Of a stretch of DNA of 64,000 nucleotides, positions 1 through 14,804 are shown piece after piece; the stretch's first letter is position 1; each line of letters begins with the position of its first letter. The stretch is from Ciona savignyi (taxonomy: Eukaryota; Chordata; Ascidiacea; Phlebobranchia; Cionidae). The notes under the pieces are model-generated. The model was not told the origin of the DNA. It did no database searches and worked only from the letters and a program-made list of their open reading frames with translations. A program made the translations under genes and the position numbers. Where the stretch lies: the NCBI GenBank assembly GCA_000149265.1, contig CH002886.1, forward strand, positions 300,129 to 364,128, in the 5' to 3' direction.

Positions 1-3000
1 CGATGTTATTCCTTTTGTCCTAATCTTGATTGCTAAGAAATATCCACAATAAAACCAATGCATACTGGAGAATCAGCCCATTTTCATATTAAAAGGTACC
101 GCCATACTTCTTAACAGTAGAACTTTATATTATCTTCACAATTCACTAGAGTAACAATGTGCATATTGTAATAAAATATATTTAGGCTAAAAAGAGTTAA
201 AGTGTTAATTTATTACACTGTTACGTCCAAGTGTATTTGCTTAAAAATGGTATTTTCTTTTTAAAGGACATATATTTATTGGTAGACGTTACTTTTTGTT
301 CTCTTCAACTATAAAGTTGCAGTCGCTGCCGCTAGATTTACCATATAGTTCGATATTATTCTTAATTGTATCCTATATATATGAAACATACCGTTATTAA
401 ATATATCTCTATGATAGCGTTGTTTAATTTATTACGATTTTTTTTAATTAGCACTATCAGTGTTCGAAAGGACACGCATTTTAGGTTAAAGATATATAAA
501 GAAGGGAGAAACGGCGACAGGCGACAGTCTTAAAAGCACATTATGATTAAAAATTAGAATTTAAGTTTAATGGACCAATGCAATATAACGGCTTTATAAT
601 GTATAATGGAAATATGCTTCGTACCACGTGACTCTTCACTTTGATATTCATCAGTCTCACGATTACCAGTTTTACACGTTGTTCCATGTTTTAGACAGTT
701 GAGTTTGTTTCATATTACTATCGGGATATAATCGATTGAATTGGAATATACATTTTTTTAAAGTCAATATCTACACAATGAATGACATATTAATACATTA
801 TTTTTTTTAAACTACAGTATATTATACATACGATTTTTGTAGGCAACATTGTATATTTGTTGTTACATATCTGTGGTTTTTGACGTAATCTATATTTTTA
901 TGACATCAAAATCTCTGACATCACGACACAAGAAAGTAGTATGGCGAATTTCCAACCAACTATGATTGAAAATAGCAATGCAGTTCAAACCAACCTAAAT
1001 GACTGGCATTTTCCGTTTACTATTGGAGCCAAACTGGACAGTTTGACAAACATACGAATTCGCTGCGAATTTTGCTCTTATAGAAAAAAACAATCACGTT
1101 TTATAGGAAATTAACATAAATCTGTTCTGGCTTTTTTTAACGAAATAACTGTTCAGATAATAAATTGCCAAAATGTCGCAAAATTAATCAACCTGTTTTT
1201 CCTTCCCTGTGAATAAAGGCATGGAAATTTCCACAATAGGTAACGGTTTAGAACAAGTCATTGACAGACAAATAGCGTTATGACGTACCACCATCCATCT
1301 GCAATCGCAACCTCACGTATTTCGTCAGCAAGTTTCTTCAGTTCAATCTCATGGGTTTTGTTGAAATCAATAAACCGTATTGGTAAATATTAAAATCTCA
1401 CTAACACATTAACAGTTTGCCTTCTGTTTGGAGTGAATATTATAGCGACACCGTGTGAGCGAGTATTGGAACGGCTGCGAAACTCGGAGCTTAGTGTTTT
1501 CATTAGCGGTTAAAACAGACAAAGATATTGTTAGATTAGTACAAGACAGACTGCAGCATATTCTTATTATTTTCTTTAAATCTAGCCGAGATCTCTCGGT
1601 AATCTGCAATTACCATCCCGTCGCTTAAATCTGCTCAATTTCGAGTAGCAGTCGTCCATTTAAGTGCTATTATATTGTTATTTCACTAATGTCTTGTAAA
1701 TAACGCCTTTTATCAACCCCGCTTAGCTGAACAGTGTATTCACGTAACCGCTTGGATGGCACGCATCGACTGTGCATCCCACATTTATTTATTTAATGTT
1801 GTCCCATTAGATCGCAAGGGGACCGGATCAGATTCGTTTCTATTAATTTTTTAAAAATTAATGTCCTTGTTTTGAGTAAAAGCGCCCGGTTGTCCGCTGC
1901 TATTGTTTTTATGTAAATAGAATGGATTTTCGCCAAAACACAGATCTGCCCACGACTGGCACATGCCGTCCATGATTCCGAATGAAGACATTGTATTACA
2001 TGTCTAGTATACATGATATGTAAATTAACTTGTTTTAACTCTGTCGTATTCTTGAAGGGATTTTGTAATCTCTTGTTGAAAGGTTTTTACTTTTACTAAC
2101 TTATTGTCAAATGATTTTTAAACGTTTTTAATGGTTGTACCAAAAAACCTTACGCGCATAGCAACTATGTGTAATTTTAATTTAAAAATGTGAAACGCAG
2201 CTTTTTATCCCAAAGATGTAACACGCGTCCTCAATACCACTTTTGCCACCTCTTTAGCACAAGAAGTTTAAAAACTTGTGTTTTCCATTTACAATTCCCG
2301 GCTTATATTGTGATAATTTTCCATCTCATTAAATATTAGCAATGTCTACATGATTAGAACCCGGGATTATTAGCGCACCGTAGCGCCCTATATTGATAGA
2401 GCACCAGGAACCTAGCGACGTCCATTAAAAGATTTTACTTTGTTGTCATCACAAAGTAACGTCGTAGGAAATGGATTCGCCGCCGAATGCGAGATCCCGC
2501 CCAACCGCCCTACACCGCCCATTCTCTGCACTCTGTTGTCATCCATAACACTGCGACGCTGGGAAAGCTGAATAATCCATACACCTAATTGTGTGTCCTT
2601 CTGTTTAGGGGCGACTTTCTTAATGCACAGCGGCGGTGATTAGGCTGAAAGTAAATTGAATTCAGCGCCGTTTCCCCCACTTTACATGGGTTGCCCAGCC
2701 TCCATCAACATTACTAATCATGAGGGACTTTTTGCGCTGATGTAATTTATTTATACTGCCACCACTAGTCAATTTACACTTTGTTACAACTTGTAATCCC
2801 CATTCATTTATTTGATAAAACATTCTCCTAATCTTACATGTGACTATAAAGGGTGTTGGAAGTACCCCACTAATCCCCCACCCAATCACTTAACATCAGT
2901 CGACTTAATTGACCAAACAAGGGAATTTTTTAACGTCGCATCGCGGTGTTGTCGATTGGGAGTCATTATTTATTCACCAGTGTACCTTTTGCAAAATGTG

Positions 3001-6000
3001 TTTGTGTCTGGCCATTGCAATATAACAAGGTTTCTTTTTGATTCTCACCCCGGCAACTAAAATTTTCGTTTGTGTTCTTTAAAAAGTAAAAAAAAACAAG
3101 CCTTACTTGATCCATTAAATTAAAATAAGTCATTTTTATATTACAGCATTAACTAAAAATTAACAGACTACAACGCCCGAACCGACACGACTATGCGCAC
3201 GTGATATTCTGGCTGTTGCCGATGTGGCATCGATTGTGTTTTCATCACCGCCGCAAGGGTAAATATGAACACGATATCGCAACCGTTAACAACCGCTGTT
3301 TAATAAAAACTTTTTGTATAGAATTTTTTTAAAACTAGGCATTAGTTTAACGTTAAACTGACTGAATTCCGTTGGCAATTATGTGTTGAAAGCTGTGGAT
3401 TGTTGATTAATTCAACAAGTACTTGTGTTGCAAACATGCGATGGGAATTCCTCAGGGTGGTAAAAGGCGCCAACATTGCACCATATGTTTATAACTGTTG
3501 GGTGAAAGAATTAAAATGTTGTGTAAATTTGCGCTTTTGTCCAATGCTTTGGCAATTCGGGCCTCCATTCCAAATGTCTGGGAAACTTTCTCGTGTTTGG
3601 ATTACCATCAGTCGTCACCACAAAATAATTCCAACGAATTTAGGCCAAATTTGCTTTAAATTAATTCTTTTGTATTTTTGCAAATAAAGTTATTATAATT
3701 CTTCTGTGTGGATCAAAACAGTGATGGCGGTTTTCATATTTAAGTAAAAGATAAACTTATCTGGTGTTATAGTTTGTGTACAAATAGCTAGTTATGCCTC
3801 CCATGCATTCCGTTTGTTTTGAATGCATTGTAGGATATAATGCACGCCAACTACAACCGCATGAACCGCTTAGTATATGCTTTTAGGATCCTCGCAAAGG
3901 TTATTCAAATAGCTCCGAAGTTTAAAATCAACCCCGAGCTTCGTTCTATCCATAATTGCTCATCCTAACACCCGTAGCCTCGGTGTCACGTAACATGAAA
4001 TAGTATCAGTCAGTGTTTGCTTGCATAGCAACCGTTGGGAGGTATCAGATCCGGCGAGTCCAACGTCTTGCGTCTGTTGCTTCCTTCCATGCTTTGTCCT
4101 TCTTGCCACCGCCAACATTCCGCTTAATTAAGTCCTGTGAATACAGTTCGTAATGAAATGAATGACTCCCCGACTTGGCATCTTAGTAGAGTCGGTGCCG
4201 GATGGCGTTACTCACCTGGCCACCTGGATTCATCATACTTGGCCCGCGAATTTGAGGGGGAGGTATCTAATTGCTCGTCACGCTATATTCGGGGCAACGA
4301 ATTGAGCCGAACGCGGTTAGACCTTATTACTGTTTACTGATCCCATCACGAGCCCGGCACTTACCGGTGGGGAAGCCAGCCAACATGTCACCCCCCGCCC
4401 GCTCTTCTATTTTCACTAGTTACCAACTTCAAGGAGGGAGCTGCGAGCCTGAGCTTTTTGTGTTGGCTCTGCGGCCTCGCTGTGCGCTCGTATGGATCGA
4501 AGAGGAAAATTTTGGCAACGGCGAGGTTTCGAGTTCTAATGTTGAGCAAACAAGGTATGGGGTGGAAGTCGGGATGGATGTCGCAAACTACGATGGATTG
4601 ATGGGGTGGGGAGCACGCATGCGAAACTAGCATCTCATCATGACGAAAAAACTCATTTTAACAAACTCGCAATCCGTTCATTAGCTTCCCGGCAGACTGT
4701 AAAGCCTACTTAGCAGCCTCCGGTGGGCAACAAAACTGTGGGAACAAGAGAACACTGGCGTCCCTGTGTCGAACAACACTTGATTACTTCATCTGACATG
4801 CAACTACTATTTTGCGCAACAATTCACTTGGCCTTGTTGACGAGTTCATAATGTCAGTTTTTTCATAAATTTTGTTCGAACAGACTGAATCAACCGATAC
4901 TCAATTTGTACTAATAATTAACCCTTGCCTACCATGGCCCAAATACCGCCCTTGCCGATAACGCGCCGAATAACAAGCATATTGTTGACACTAAACATCA
5001 TAATTATTTACCGATTCTCGGGATCTGTTTGTTCCGCTATATATTTAGAGATGTATCAATTCTGGCGTGTGCCCGCCACTGTTTCGATGCATAATATTGA
5101 CTGTATATAAATGTTGCCAAGTACGTTTGTTTTCAAATTCTTGACTGTGCTTAATATATTGTTGATAGGTACAATTATGGAGGTTGTTAGCCGCAAAATT
5201 GCTGCAACATTTTATGATATTTATGTAAACAAATCATGATGAATTGCTCTGTTGACTGAAAATATAAGTGAACTCCGGCAGCGTGTCTTGGTTTGGAGTA
5301 AAACACGAGGTTCACACAAAAAAGTAGATAAAACTAAAAAAACTAGTATATTTTAATTGGTAACTGTGGTTAACTACATCGTGTTTAACTGTCGATGATG
5401 ATATTGTAACCACAGTCCATACAATGCTGCGGAGAATCTACGGCAGTGCATTTTAAATAACGGTGAACAAACTATACATAACAAATGCCATAATCACTTG
5501 CCAACAAATTTATAGTAGGACCAACTTTTTTAGTTTCGAAAGTTTTTTCTTTGACGTGCTCTCTCAAACAAAATGGCGGATAAAGCTTTGCTTAAAACTT
5601 TTGCGCGGACCAACAAACTCGCAGATGGTGGCCGCTGGTCTTGGACCCGGCTAATCAAATTTTACAGAAAAATTTATGCTTTGGTCGACAGCTCATTGCT
5701 CGTAGAGCGGCTGCCTACGTTAATAGAGCAATAACTAATGCGTGTTGACAGTACCTAATCGATCAGAATTACAAATTAGCCGAACTCGTGAAAAACACAA
5801 TCCCCCTCAATATTTAAACGTTCAAATACGTTTACACGAAAACAGCACGGTTTGCACCGCAGTGCCACACATGTTACCTGTGGAATCGAAATGTATACGC
5901 CCGTCGCGGCCAGCACCTTCGCATATCAGGACGCCCGGACGTGGTAGGTTCTGTTCGTGATTTCTATCTTTGACCTCCCCCGAACTCCAGTCGTTGTTCC

Positions 6001-9000
6001 CGATTGGTTCGCCAACGGTTAAATTGTACAGGGCTGTACACATTATAGATAAAGCACACATCGGCCCAATTTATTAATATTCACGCATAGTAGAAAAATG
6101 TGCCGGTAATTATATACATAACATAAATATGAACTTGGTCACGAATCCAGTGGTTTTCGGTTGGAAACCATGGCTGGTTATTACTAAAATTGCATTTTTA
6201 TTGCATACAAGGCTTTAGTTCGATCCTATAATTTGTAGCGTGCTAATATAATGTATAATAATCCAGCGGTCATATAGAAATATTAAAGGTAATTAAGCTA
6301 AGATGGCTGCGAACATGACATGGAAACTTGGTGAACCGGTGTTTATTTTTATCTGTTGATCTATCAACAATACGGCTCCAATAGATTGCAGTTTCGAGAA
6401 GTCGCTACAGGTCGCCCGAATGATCATGTCTGCTGCAATTTGAACATTGGATATCGTTTAAAAGACGTGGAAGCATTTAAATTTGAAAATGTTTACCAAG
6501 CGTAGAAGCAACGAATATCAAGTAACACGTTTGTCATTAATTTATAATTTTTCTCGCGTAGATTCGAGCACAAGTTGTCATAATAAGCTGTCTTGGTTAA
6601 GCAGATTACGCTAAGCTATGTTGGTGGGACGCGCATAACGTTCCAACGTTCATGTTTACGGCAAGGCAGCCCGCGGTTGCCGTGCTCCGGGCATATCACG
6701 AATTATGACGCTCACGAAGCATGCCCGACAAGATGCAGTCAAGAGATAAAACTCCGAGAATGCGGTTGCCGCAACCGGGTTGCAATCTGCAAGAAAACTG
6801 TCAAAATTACCATCGATATGTCGTTAATACGTCGGTATTGAAATTCCATCGGCCTCGTTCGATGTGCAGCGCCATAACGATGGTAAATACAAACAGGAAA
6901 TCGAAATGGTGTTAAATGCTTTTATCTCCCTCTCACACAAACAAATATTACTATGCGCAGGAAATGTGGCGATATATGGCGTGAAACGTTTGTATTTGTT
7001 GCCCAACAAGGGTGTCTTTGTTGCGACAACTGCTTTTATGATGTTCAATCTGATGCCCTTTCCTCTTTATATCACAGATGCGTATTGCTGTACAGAAAAT
7101 CCACAATATGGTCCATCCAATCTTGTATTGCATGCGTCGCAACAATGTTGTTCTGGTTGCTGGCAATTTAGGCACAAATAATAATTAAAACCACAGTATT
7201 TACCAGCAGCGGGATTTATAATTTATTACTCGTCGAAAGTTTGACTATCAATCACGACAATCTCTTAATCGCCGCCATACCTGGAAGAGCTACGTCATCC
7301 AGGCTTCGTGCACAGGGTTGCGACCTTGCCCAGTGGCCGCGGCATCAACGGATTAAAACTGCCGAGAATTCTTGGTCAGCGTGTTTTAACTGAGATTAAT
7401 CACGGAATTGTTTGGGTAATGCGCACGTGTGCAAAGACGGGCAAGGAAGGAGCGATAAGAGAGATAATAATCGGTAAAATACAACATTATATACCGTCGA
7501 TCAGCTTTTAGCAGCCGGAGGCGCGTTTAAACAGCAGCATTATTATTTCGACTCGCTCCCGCGTTTGTTTAAAATTCTCTTCCGCTCACTTCATCGGATT
7601 GTCCGGCCGCCGTTTTGATTGACACCTCATTCTGACGCAAGACAATCGAGCTTGTGACGTCAAGACATTCCACCGTCGAGAAGGAAGCTCCGACAATTAA
7701 TTGCCTGTAAATACTGCAGTCTTGGCTAACCGGGCCGTCGTGCTCGTGATTGGCAAAATGGCGCGCTATTAAAGCAATTACTCCGCAGTTCTCACATTCG
7801 GACAGTGGTCCCCACGAAATCGGGTTCAGCTCCAGAAATGTGATATCGTAAATCGACGACAAATCTCGGTCAGTCTTCAGATGACGCAAAATTGACATCA
7901 TTGACTTGATTGCCTTTAAACCCCGGCGCCATGGCGGGTATATCCGCCCAGAAGTCACAGTTCAGTCAGTGTTCGACGTTTATGCACAGCCTGCTTTATA
8001 AACCTGCTCTTATTAACTCTTTTTAATTCTCAAAAGATACGCATCTGTAGTATTTTCCTCGTACTTGTACTTATATCGCCGAAGAACGCCAACTAATAAA
8101 ATGCATTAAGACAATACTAGCATAAATATTACAAAGCCCACTTTTTGCCAAAATTCTGCTGGGTTTACAAACTATTTTCTTATGTACATATACCGGTGTG
8201 TGCATTATTTTAACACTAGAGGCATTGAACAAATATTGTGAATATTTTTAGCAAAATTATTTTGCTATTTGAATATTTTTAGCATTACAATTTAGTAACG
8301 AATCAACGTGATGCTCGTTTTTAAACATTTTGGTATTCCGAGGACTAAACTAAAATATTTGCAAAGGTCAGCTAAATCTAGAAATCATTTTGGGGTCTAT
8401 ACATTGTTTGTAATTGAGATTTGATCGTTAGAATAATTTTAGACGTTCTTGATACATATGTACTGACCAATGGTTTACGTTTAATTTTGTTTTATATTTT
8501 TGATCCGCGGGTTAAGTTGCAGGAAACTTTTCTGTGCGATATGTTGTTTCTTGTACATAAAATAACTCTTGGGCAGCTTGCACAAGTTAAGCATCTCGAA
8601 TTCGCTTAAATCGCTTTTGGGACGTGTATTGATTCCCCCCTTTAATTTGTTTAAAAAATCGATTAAAGTTACAAAAAAAGATCACGTTGATCATATTTTA
8701 ATCAATCAAATTGATCTGATTATTCCTACTTGTGTGAGTCTGGAATTCTCCTAGCGTCGAGCTGATGTAACAGTCCCGGTCGTGTGAGGGCGCTATTGGG
8801 ATTAATTAAATGTGGAAACCGGTTTGGGAGACCGGCTGGTATCTTAGTTCAATACACCGTGAGCTTTTGCAACACGTCCCAAAAGTTGAGTACGAGACTC
8901 CGGACTATATGCGCTAAGCTGCTTATCGAGCTTAGCAATATACTGGCATTTTCTTAACTTCGCTTCAAAAGTCAGAATCCAAGAGGTCTGCCAATCAACT

Positions 9001-10935
9001 CAAACGCTGTGTCGATTTATGTTGAAAACTGTTGGACAGGATGTGATAAGCTCGTTTAATGTTGTCTCCGTTGTTACACCTCGCCACGCCACATTTCCCT
9101 CAAGTCGCTTTTCGTCAATTCCCATGGTTACTGCCACTTGCGTGACGTCAACAAACATCTATTATCAAGGTCGGGCGAGCAACAAACCCGAACCAATCAC
9201 AGCGATTTTACTTTGGGGTTAATCACGAAGTATTTAGCCGTGAATACGCCACCTGTCCGTGGTTAAACGTCTTCACTTCACGCTTGAACATGAATCGTAA
9301 CTCTTAATATGGCGACGCATCATATTATATTTCGATGGACATTACTTCGAACGGACAAAGGATATCGCTTCCCTGTCGTTTTTGCTCAATCATTCGCTCC
9401 GAAATGACAAAATGACTGTCGAAAACAAATAGTTTGAAGGCATGCTTACAAACATGACAATAATAGTTTCTTTAAAAAAATTATTTATCATCAGCGGAGA
9501 CAGTGACACGTTTTCGCTTTCAACATGGCGATCAATAAACAGAGTTTGATGACGGCTGCGTCGTTCTGTCAACCCTTCAAGGTACTTGTGGCACCAACGC
9601 AATATAATCTCGTATTATTTCGAAATTAAATTTATTTTCCGCATGCTAATGTGATACATGTGTACGTTGGGGTATTAATGGCGCGATTTGCGCCATAAAC
9701 ATGCTCTACGCAGCTGGGCTGATAAAATAGCAGATATGCATCACGTTTGCGTAGCGCCCATGGGACCGCCATGTCGACATGTCCCTGTATTATTTTGCAT
9801 AGGAGCGTTTACTGGCATTGACGCCATATAGTTCAAAGTTTTATGTGTTTAACTGAAGTTGTATAGTTTACACTGTAGCAAGTCAAACCCGTCCATTGAA
9901 GAAACACAACACCTCGTGTTTATCGGACCAAACGGTGCATTGCAATTTTAACGTAGCGTGTGATGGGACAACAAACATTTCAAAGCATCGTATTTAGCAC
10001 GCGCGGCATGTAGAACCAGCGTACGACGCAATGTTCAAAGAGATATAAAACGACGACCGTGCGGTCATAGGTTGGCAGACTGGCTCCATTGCTACCGGCT
10101 TCATCGTGCTAGCAGTACTTCGTTTAGCAAACCCGGCGCCGACATGACAGGCATAACTTTTATATCTCATAGCTCTTCATAAAAAGTCCCATCGAAAGCA
10201 CCGTTATTTCGAAGTCGATGAGTAGAATGCAGACATGTGTGACGAGATGTGAAACCTGAGAAGCTCGGGTCTGCTGCTCACCTCAATCCTTCTTCCACGT
10301 CCGGACTCTTATAGCTCTGCGATTCGAATCAACCTTGCCTAATGACCCAGAAATGTGTCTAGGTTTGATTATCACGCAATAGCGGCCTTTAACTCAGCTA
10401 TTTCGCAATGAGTAGAGAAGAACTCGGGCAACCCAATATAATCATGCTTTCACTTGTCGGCCCTGCACGCAACACGGTGGAAACCTCATATATTGTATCG
10501 GGTCAACAGTGTTGTGTAATTGAGTCCTATGTAATTGCTTTGCTCGGTGGAGCGAGCAGAGACCATCGTCACCTGAATATCGTCTTTCACTTTTCATTTT
10601 GTGACGTCATAACGCGCTTGGTGGTTTGGACACAAAACGGAAAATGACGGTTGAAAATTTATTTATTCGCGTTCATATTTGCACGTAATATTATAACCTA
10701 GTATTTAGAGGTGCAAAACACACAATAGCAATGCAACGTGCAATATACATATAAATATGCACCATCAAATCGTAAAATGACGTCACCACCTCGGTTGGTA
10801 ATCGATACGTCACCGGAAAAGCTGGTCAAGAGTCAAGGTTTGTCGGATTCGCTTGATCAATTCCAACTATTTCCAATTTGACCCTCAGCTTCTCATGTTT
10901 GTCACTTTAATATCTGCTATTATTTTCGGCCACAT
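1..10935. other. Gene-free AT-rich region
   Basis: No reading frame here looks like a real protein: the open frames are short, have biased composition and show no recognisable motif. It holds perfect TGACGTCA octamers at 7655, 9143, 10602 and 10778, and short inverted repeats at 8913-8936 and 9678-9696. A small direct-repeat structure lies at about 8238-8285. It lies downstream of the first FoxI gene, whose likely polyadenylation signal (AATAAA on the minus strand) is at 10662-10667. It may hold regulatory DNA of a gene to the left of the window, but nothing in the sequence proves that. Confidence 0.5.
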
Positions 10936-13900
10936 TCAAATTCGCGGGTACTGGCGGTGTATTAGGTTATTAACTGTGAAATTGAACGGGCGTTGCGATT
11001 GCGGGTGGTTGAAATGTGGGTGATATTGCGTTTGGGCTGCGGCTGATAGGGTGTAGTTTCCCGTGTAGGTAGCGCCTTGAGAATGGGCGTTCTGTGCGTT
11101 CCCTGAGCAGTTGTACTGGGGTTGGGCGCCTGCTACACGGAAGTCTGGGAGCATGGACGCGGCGACGGTCGTTGGTGGGCGAGGTTCGCTGCCTCCTACA
11201 CCCTGGTTCATTGTGTGTTGACTGGTGTAGTCTTGCTCTACGTCGTGCGACATCAGATCGACATTGGAGCCCTCCGAGCGCGTTCTACTGTGCGCCTGCG
11301 TGGGCGTAAGATGCTCGTGATGTAGATCTGGTTGTTGGATGCGGTTGTTTTGCTCCCCGTCCATCGGGGAGTGATGGGGAAGCTGCTGGTGCATTTCATC
11401 CCTTCGCTCCATCTCGGAGTGGTAGGAAGACTCCACCTCATCGGAGAACTTGTGGGAGAGAGACGATGCAGCGTATGACGCAGCAGTGGAGTAGCAATGA
11501 GGGATCCTAGGAAGGTTAAAATCCTCCGGGCGTTCTGGCTTTGAATCCCCGCCTTGGTCTCTTCGCTTTCGGCGGCGTCTGCGTGCAATTAAAGTTTAAG
11601 TTCTTAATTCGCATAAGAATTTCACAATGTACAATACGTGTCCGGCAACTTGCGGGGATTAACTCACAGCATGGAGAATAAACAAGTCATGGTTCAATAT
11701 CGACAAAATAATCAGTATTTATCATTTCACCATCGCAGAAATTGGCAAATCGCGTAAACAACCTTGACATGTTTACCACAGGATTGGGTTAATACAGCGA
11801 AATGGCTAAATACTTCAGGCTGAAGTCACTGCGGCGAAGTTGCCCTTTATTCATTTAAAACCGGACCAGTTTCTTAGAAAATCATAATAAGTTCAGCATC
11901 ACAGTTCAAGTTGTTTTGCAAATTGCATTAATTACTTGCTGATAATCAAACTTTTGTTACCACACAAAGAAGCCGTGACTGCGTGGTTTTCTTCGCATTT
12001 TCCCCGCGTGTATTGGGCATTAGACGTCTAGTAATTAAGCGTATTTACCAAGAGCCCGAGGTTGTTACACCACAGCTTATATAAGTACAATATACAGCGA
12101 TTCTCATTGTATCGCTTTAATCATTGTGTGCCCGTTAACGCGCCAACCCCTTTACCCCGGTTCGAATACGGGCCTGGTTTTAAACAGTGTTGACTACTTT
12201 CTCCACAAGAGAAGGTTCTAGCTACAAATAATAACGGCATTCCCGTTCAACTATATTTTAAATATTGTTATATAGATGGCGCCGAGATATTAATTTACAA
12301 AAGCTGAGCCAATTTACTGTTAAACGTCGGTTGTTTCGGAAGTAGCTTCGTTGATACTTGCTACAAACATAACGATAAAAATCCTCCAGCATTATGGACG
12401 ATTGGTACATCGCATAGGCGCAGTCTGTTGTTTAACACGAAACTTTGATCAAATTTTATTTTTCAACAACGCCAAATCGTAGAATAATTTTCATCCAAAG
12501 ATTTAGGCTAAAATTAGATTAAAATAACCTTTATTGAACTGTTTGATATCAAACGATAATTTGGTTTGCATTTCCAAATATCGCCCTCAAAACGCCATGC
12601 GTCCATTTCAAAACAATACTACCAGCATGCCCACAGTAAGGCAGATGTTTTTATTGTTTCCTCCAATATAAAATAACACGGCGGAAGTTTTGTCTATGGT
12701 TTTGCGAAGTTCAGGACAAATCCGCACCTGCGACGACGATCTCTCACGCCCGCTGCGTTTAAATGGCACGGAAGCTACCCCGATCTCATCCCACGTTAAA
12801 TATTAAGCCATGACCACGATAGGAACTTCATTAAACCGAGCAACGCGATACGTGACGTCATGATATTCATAGTCTTTTCCCATGTCGTACGAAGCATTCC
12901 GTATAATTGCGAAGCAACGTTATTCTATTCTGCATGACCCGTGCTATGACGCTTATTATCCAGTGTACAACTGCGAGTAAATATATATATAGTACTAGTT
13001 TGTTTACGAAATCATGATTTTTACAGAATTTTAAAAATATTTTGCCTCGCTTACTGCATCGACAGTTCTTTATATTTCTGTTCATCTGTCAGTTGTTTAA
13101 TGTCCCAACCTATCGCGCATGAATTAAAATACTCGAGATAGTCACAGGTGGCGACAGCAGGCGCATGGCTCCGGCTGACTCGCCACAAGTGGTTGGCTTA
13201 CAAACCGGGCTATTAAGTTACCTTCCTTTCCTGGGCACAGGGTAAACGTTGCTTAATCATTTTCGGCTTCGGGTTGATATTCCATAATTTACGATACCGA
13301 ATTAACGAATTAAACAGTTCCCATGTCGCTTGTTAAATATGTATTGATTATTCCGTTTGTGATGTAACACAATGAACTCGTTATGACGTAGCTAAAGTCA
13401 CACACATTGCTTGTAATCCGAATTTAACGATAAATTTAATCTGGCCTTCAAATCGCAGCCAATCGCTAGTGGTGGTAGGAAGCGTGGAAGAATGCCGCCA
13501 TTGAGACGATTAGCCGGTCGTGTCAGTAATGAGTTATGACTGATTCGTATCTTGACCGGGAACAGCGCATTTTCTGCAGTGCTTCTTCCGTGTCTTAAAT
13601 ATCATTGGTTTGTATAAATTATGCTGGGTAAATTGACAAAGTGGGGAACACTGTTAAAGTTTCACAATTTCTCTGCTGCGCTTGGAAATTAGTCGAACGA
13701 TGAACATTATGATAAGATGGCAGCGCACTAATCCCCGCGCGCCCGAGTAAACTGTTTATCTTAAAATTTCCTCAGCTACGATATGTGTTTATGCTTGCGG
13801 TTCACGGGGGCTAAGTCATACAAACGCTCTGTTTGCATCTGGCGAGATCAGGCGCCGCCACAAATCGCCAGTGCGCGGTTTATCATAACATTGTTGCGAT

Positions 13901-14804
13901 AATTTAGCATATCGTCATCTAAATAAAGAAAACGAGCAGCGAACGAATTACCCCCGCCATTTTCGCTGCTCCCCGAAATAGCGGCTACTTTCACTATCGG
14001 TCAATAAAACACAAAATGGAGTCCGCGCTTCGCGACACTTCCATGAAACGCTGAAACATTCGACGGCGTCGTGTTTAGCAGAGATAACGTTATATGATGC
14101 AAACTATACCTGAAATTTCCGTTGTCGAACATTTTCTCACAGTTCGGATCAAGCGACCAGTAGTTGCCTTTCCCCGGGTCGTCTTCATCCCGCGCAACTT
14201 TCTTGAAGCAGTCGTTCAGCGAGAGGTTGTGTCGGATCGAGTTTTGCCACCCTGCTCGGCTTCGTTTATAGAAGGGAAAGTTTTCCGCCACGTACGAGTA
14301 TATGCTTGCCAACGTCAGTTTCTTCTCTTTGGAGTTCTGAATTGCCATGGCGATGAGCGCAGAGTAGGAGTAAGGTGGCCGAACCATCTTAAACAACTCG
14401 GTCTGGCTAGATAACGATAGCCACGGAAAGTCGGTTCCGAAGCCGGGAGATGGATGTGGGGGAGGGTGGTGGCCGAATAACTGGCGCTGACCGGCTGCCG
14501 CAACTGCGGCTGCATGGTGGCTTGGCGGGTAACCTTGCATGTATGATGAGTTGTATGGATTGCTGGCCGCCGCTGCCCATAAATGATAAGGGCTAGTTGT
14601 CGCTCCGCCCGAGTAGTCCAACGAGTAGTGGCCGGAATGTGAGGCTCGTGATCCCGCCATATGTACATTACCGCTTTGATATAAGTTCTCGTACATGGAG
14701 GGAACGTCCATCACGTCTTGGGCCGTTGGGGCGTGTGTTGGCGGTGGGAAGGCTGGGTTCATAGCGGCCGTCGGTGGACTCAGATGCCGATCAACTAACA
14801 CCAT
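10936..14804 (-). CDS. Foxi: FoxI-class forkhead transcription factor, copy 1
   Basis: Two coding exons, 14804-14110 and 11578-10936, give 445 residues. The forkhead domain (about residues 140-234) begins [18 protein letters not shown] and contains the recognition-helix motif [13 protein letters not shown], then DPGKGNYW and EKMFDNGNF. The segment just before it, [13 protein letters not shown], is typical of FoxI proteins. The intron (donor gtatag, acceptor cacgcag) splits the arginine codon after NGNF. Exon 2 opens with a basic stretch, RRRKRR, that ends the domain and probably serves as nuclear localisation signal; the rest is Ser/Gln/His-rich. The N-terminus is rich in Tyr, Ser, Pro and Ala. 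FoxI factors regulate ectodermal, placodal and ionocyte fates in vertebrates; the role here is inferred. A second FoxI follows 1.9 kb upstream in tandem. The ATG at 14804 was chosen as the first in frame; a second Met at codon 15 is an alternative. Confidence 0.93.
11579..14109 (-). other. Intron of FoxI copy 1
   Basis: This 2.5-kb intron is large for the window. Nothing in it looks coding. It contains one perfect TGACGTCA at 12853. Near 12160 a short GGTTCGAATAC resembles a tRNA B box but has no matching A box or acceptor stem. Because it is long and lies within a developmental regulator it is a reasonable place for enhancers, which is inference. Confidence 0.6.

Noticed and set aside
4137..4630. 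Overlapping plus-strand frames of 67 and 119 codons
   Set aside because: Open on both strands over the same GC-rich stretch, no domain; likely chance.
7569..7958. Minus-strand open frame of 129 codons
   Set aside because: No recognisable motif, mixed composition and no neighbouring exons. A TATA-like motif upstream (about 7995) is not enough in AT-rich DNA.
8913..8936. 8-base inverted repeat (GCTAAGCT...AGCTTAGC) as a terminator or RNA gene
   Set aside because: Small hairpins are expected by chance, and hairpin terminators do not apply to a eukaryotic polymerase II genome.
9678..9696. Hairpin ATGGCGC...GCGCCAT as a regulatory site
   Set aside because: Too short and isolated to assign a function.
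11094..11588. Frames overlapping FoxI copy 1 exon 2 in other frames and strands
   Set aside because: Shadows of the real exon, which joins the forkhead exon in frame.
12155..12180. GGTTCGAATACGGG as part of a tRNA gene
   Set aside because: No A box at the right distance and no pairing acceptor stem.
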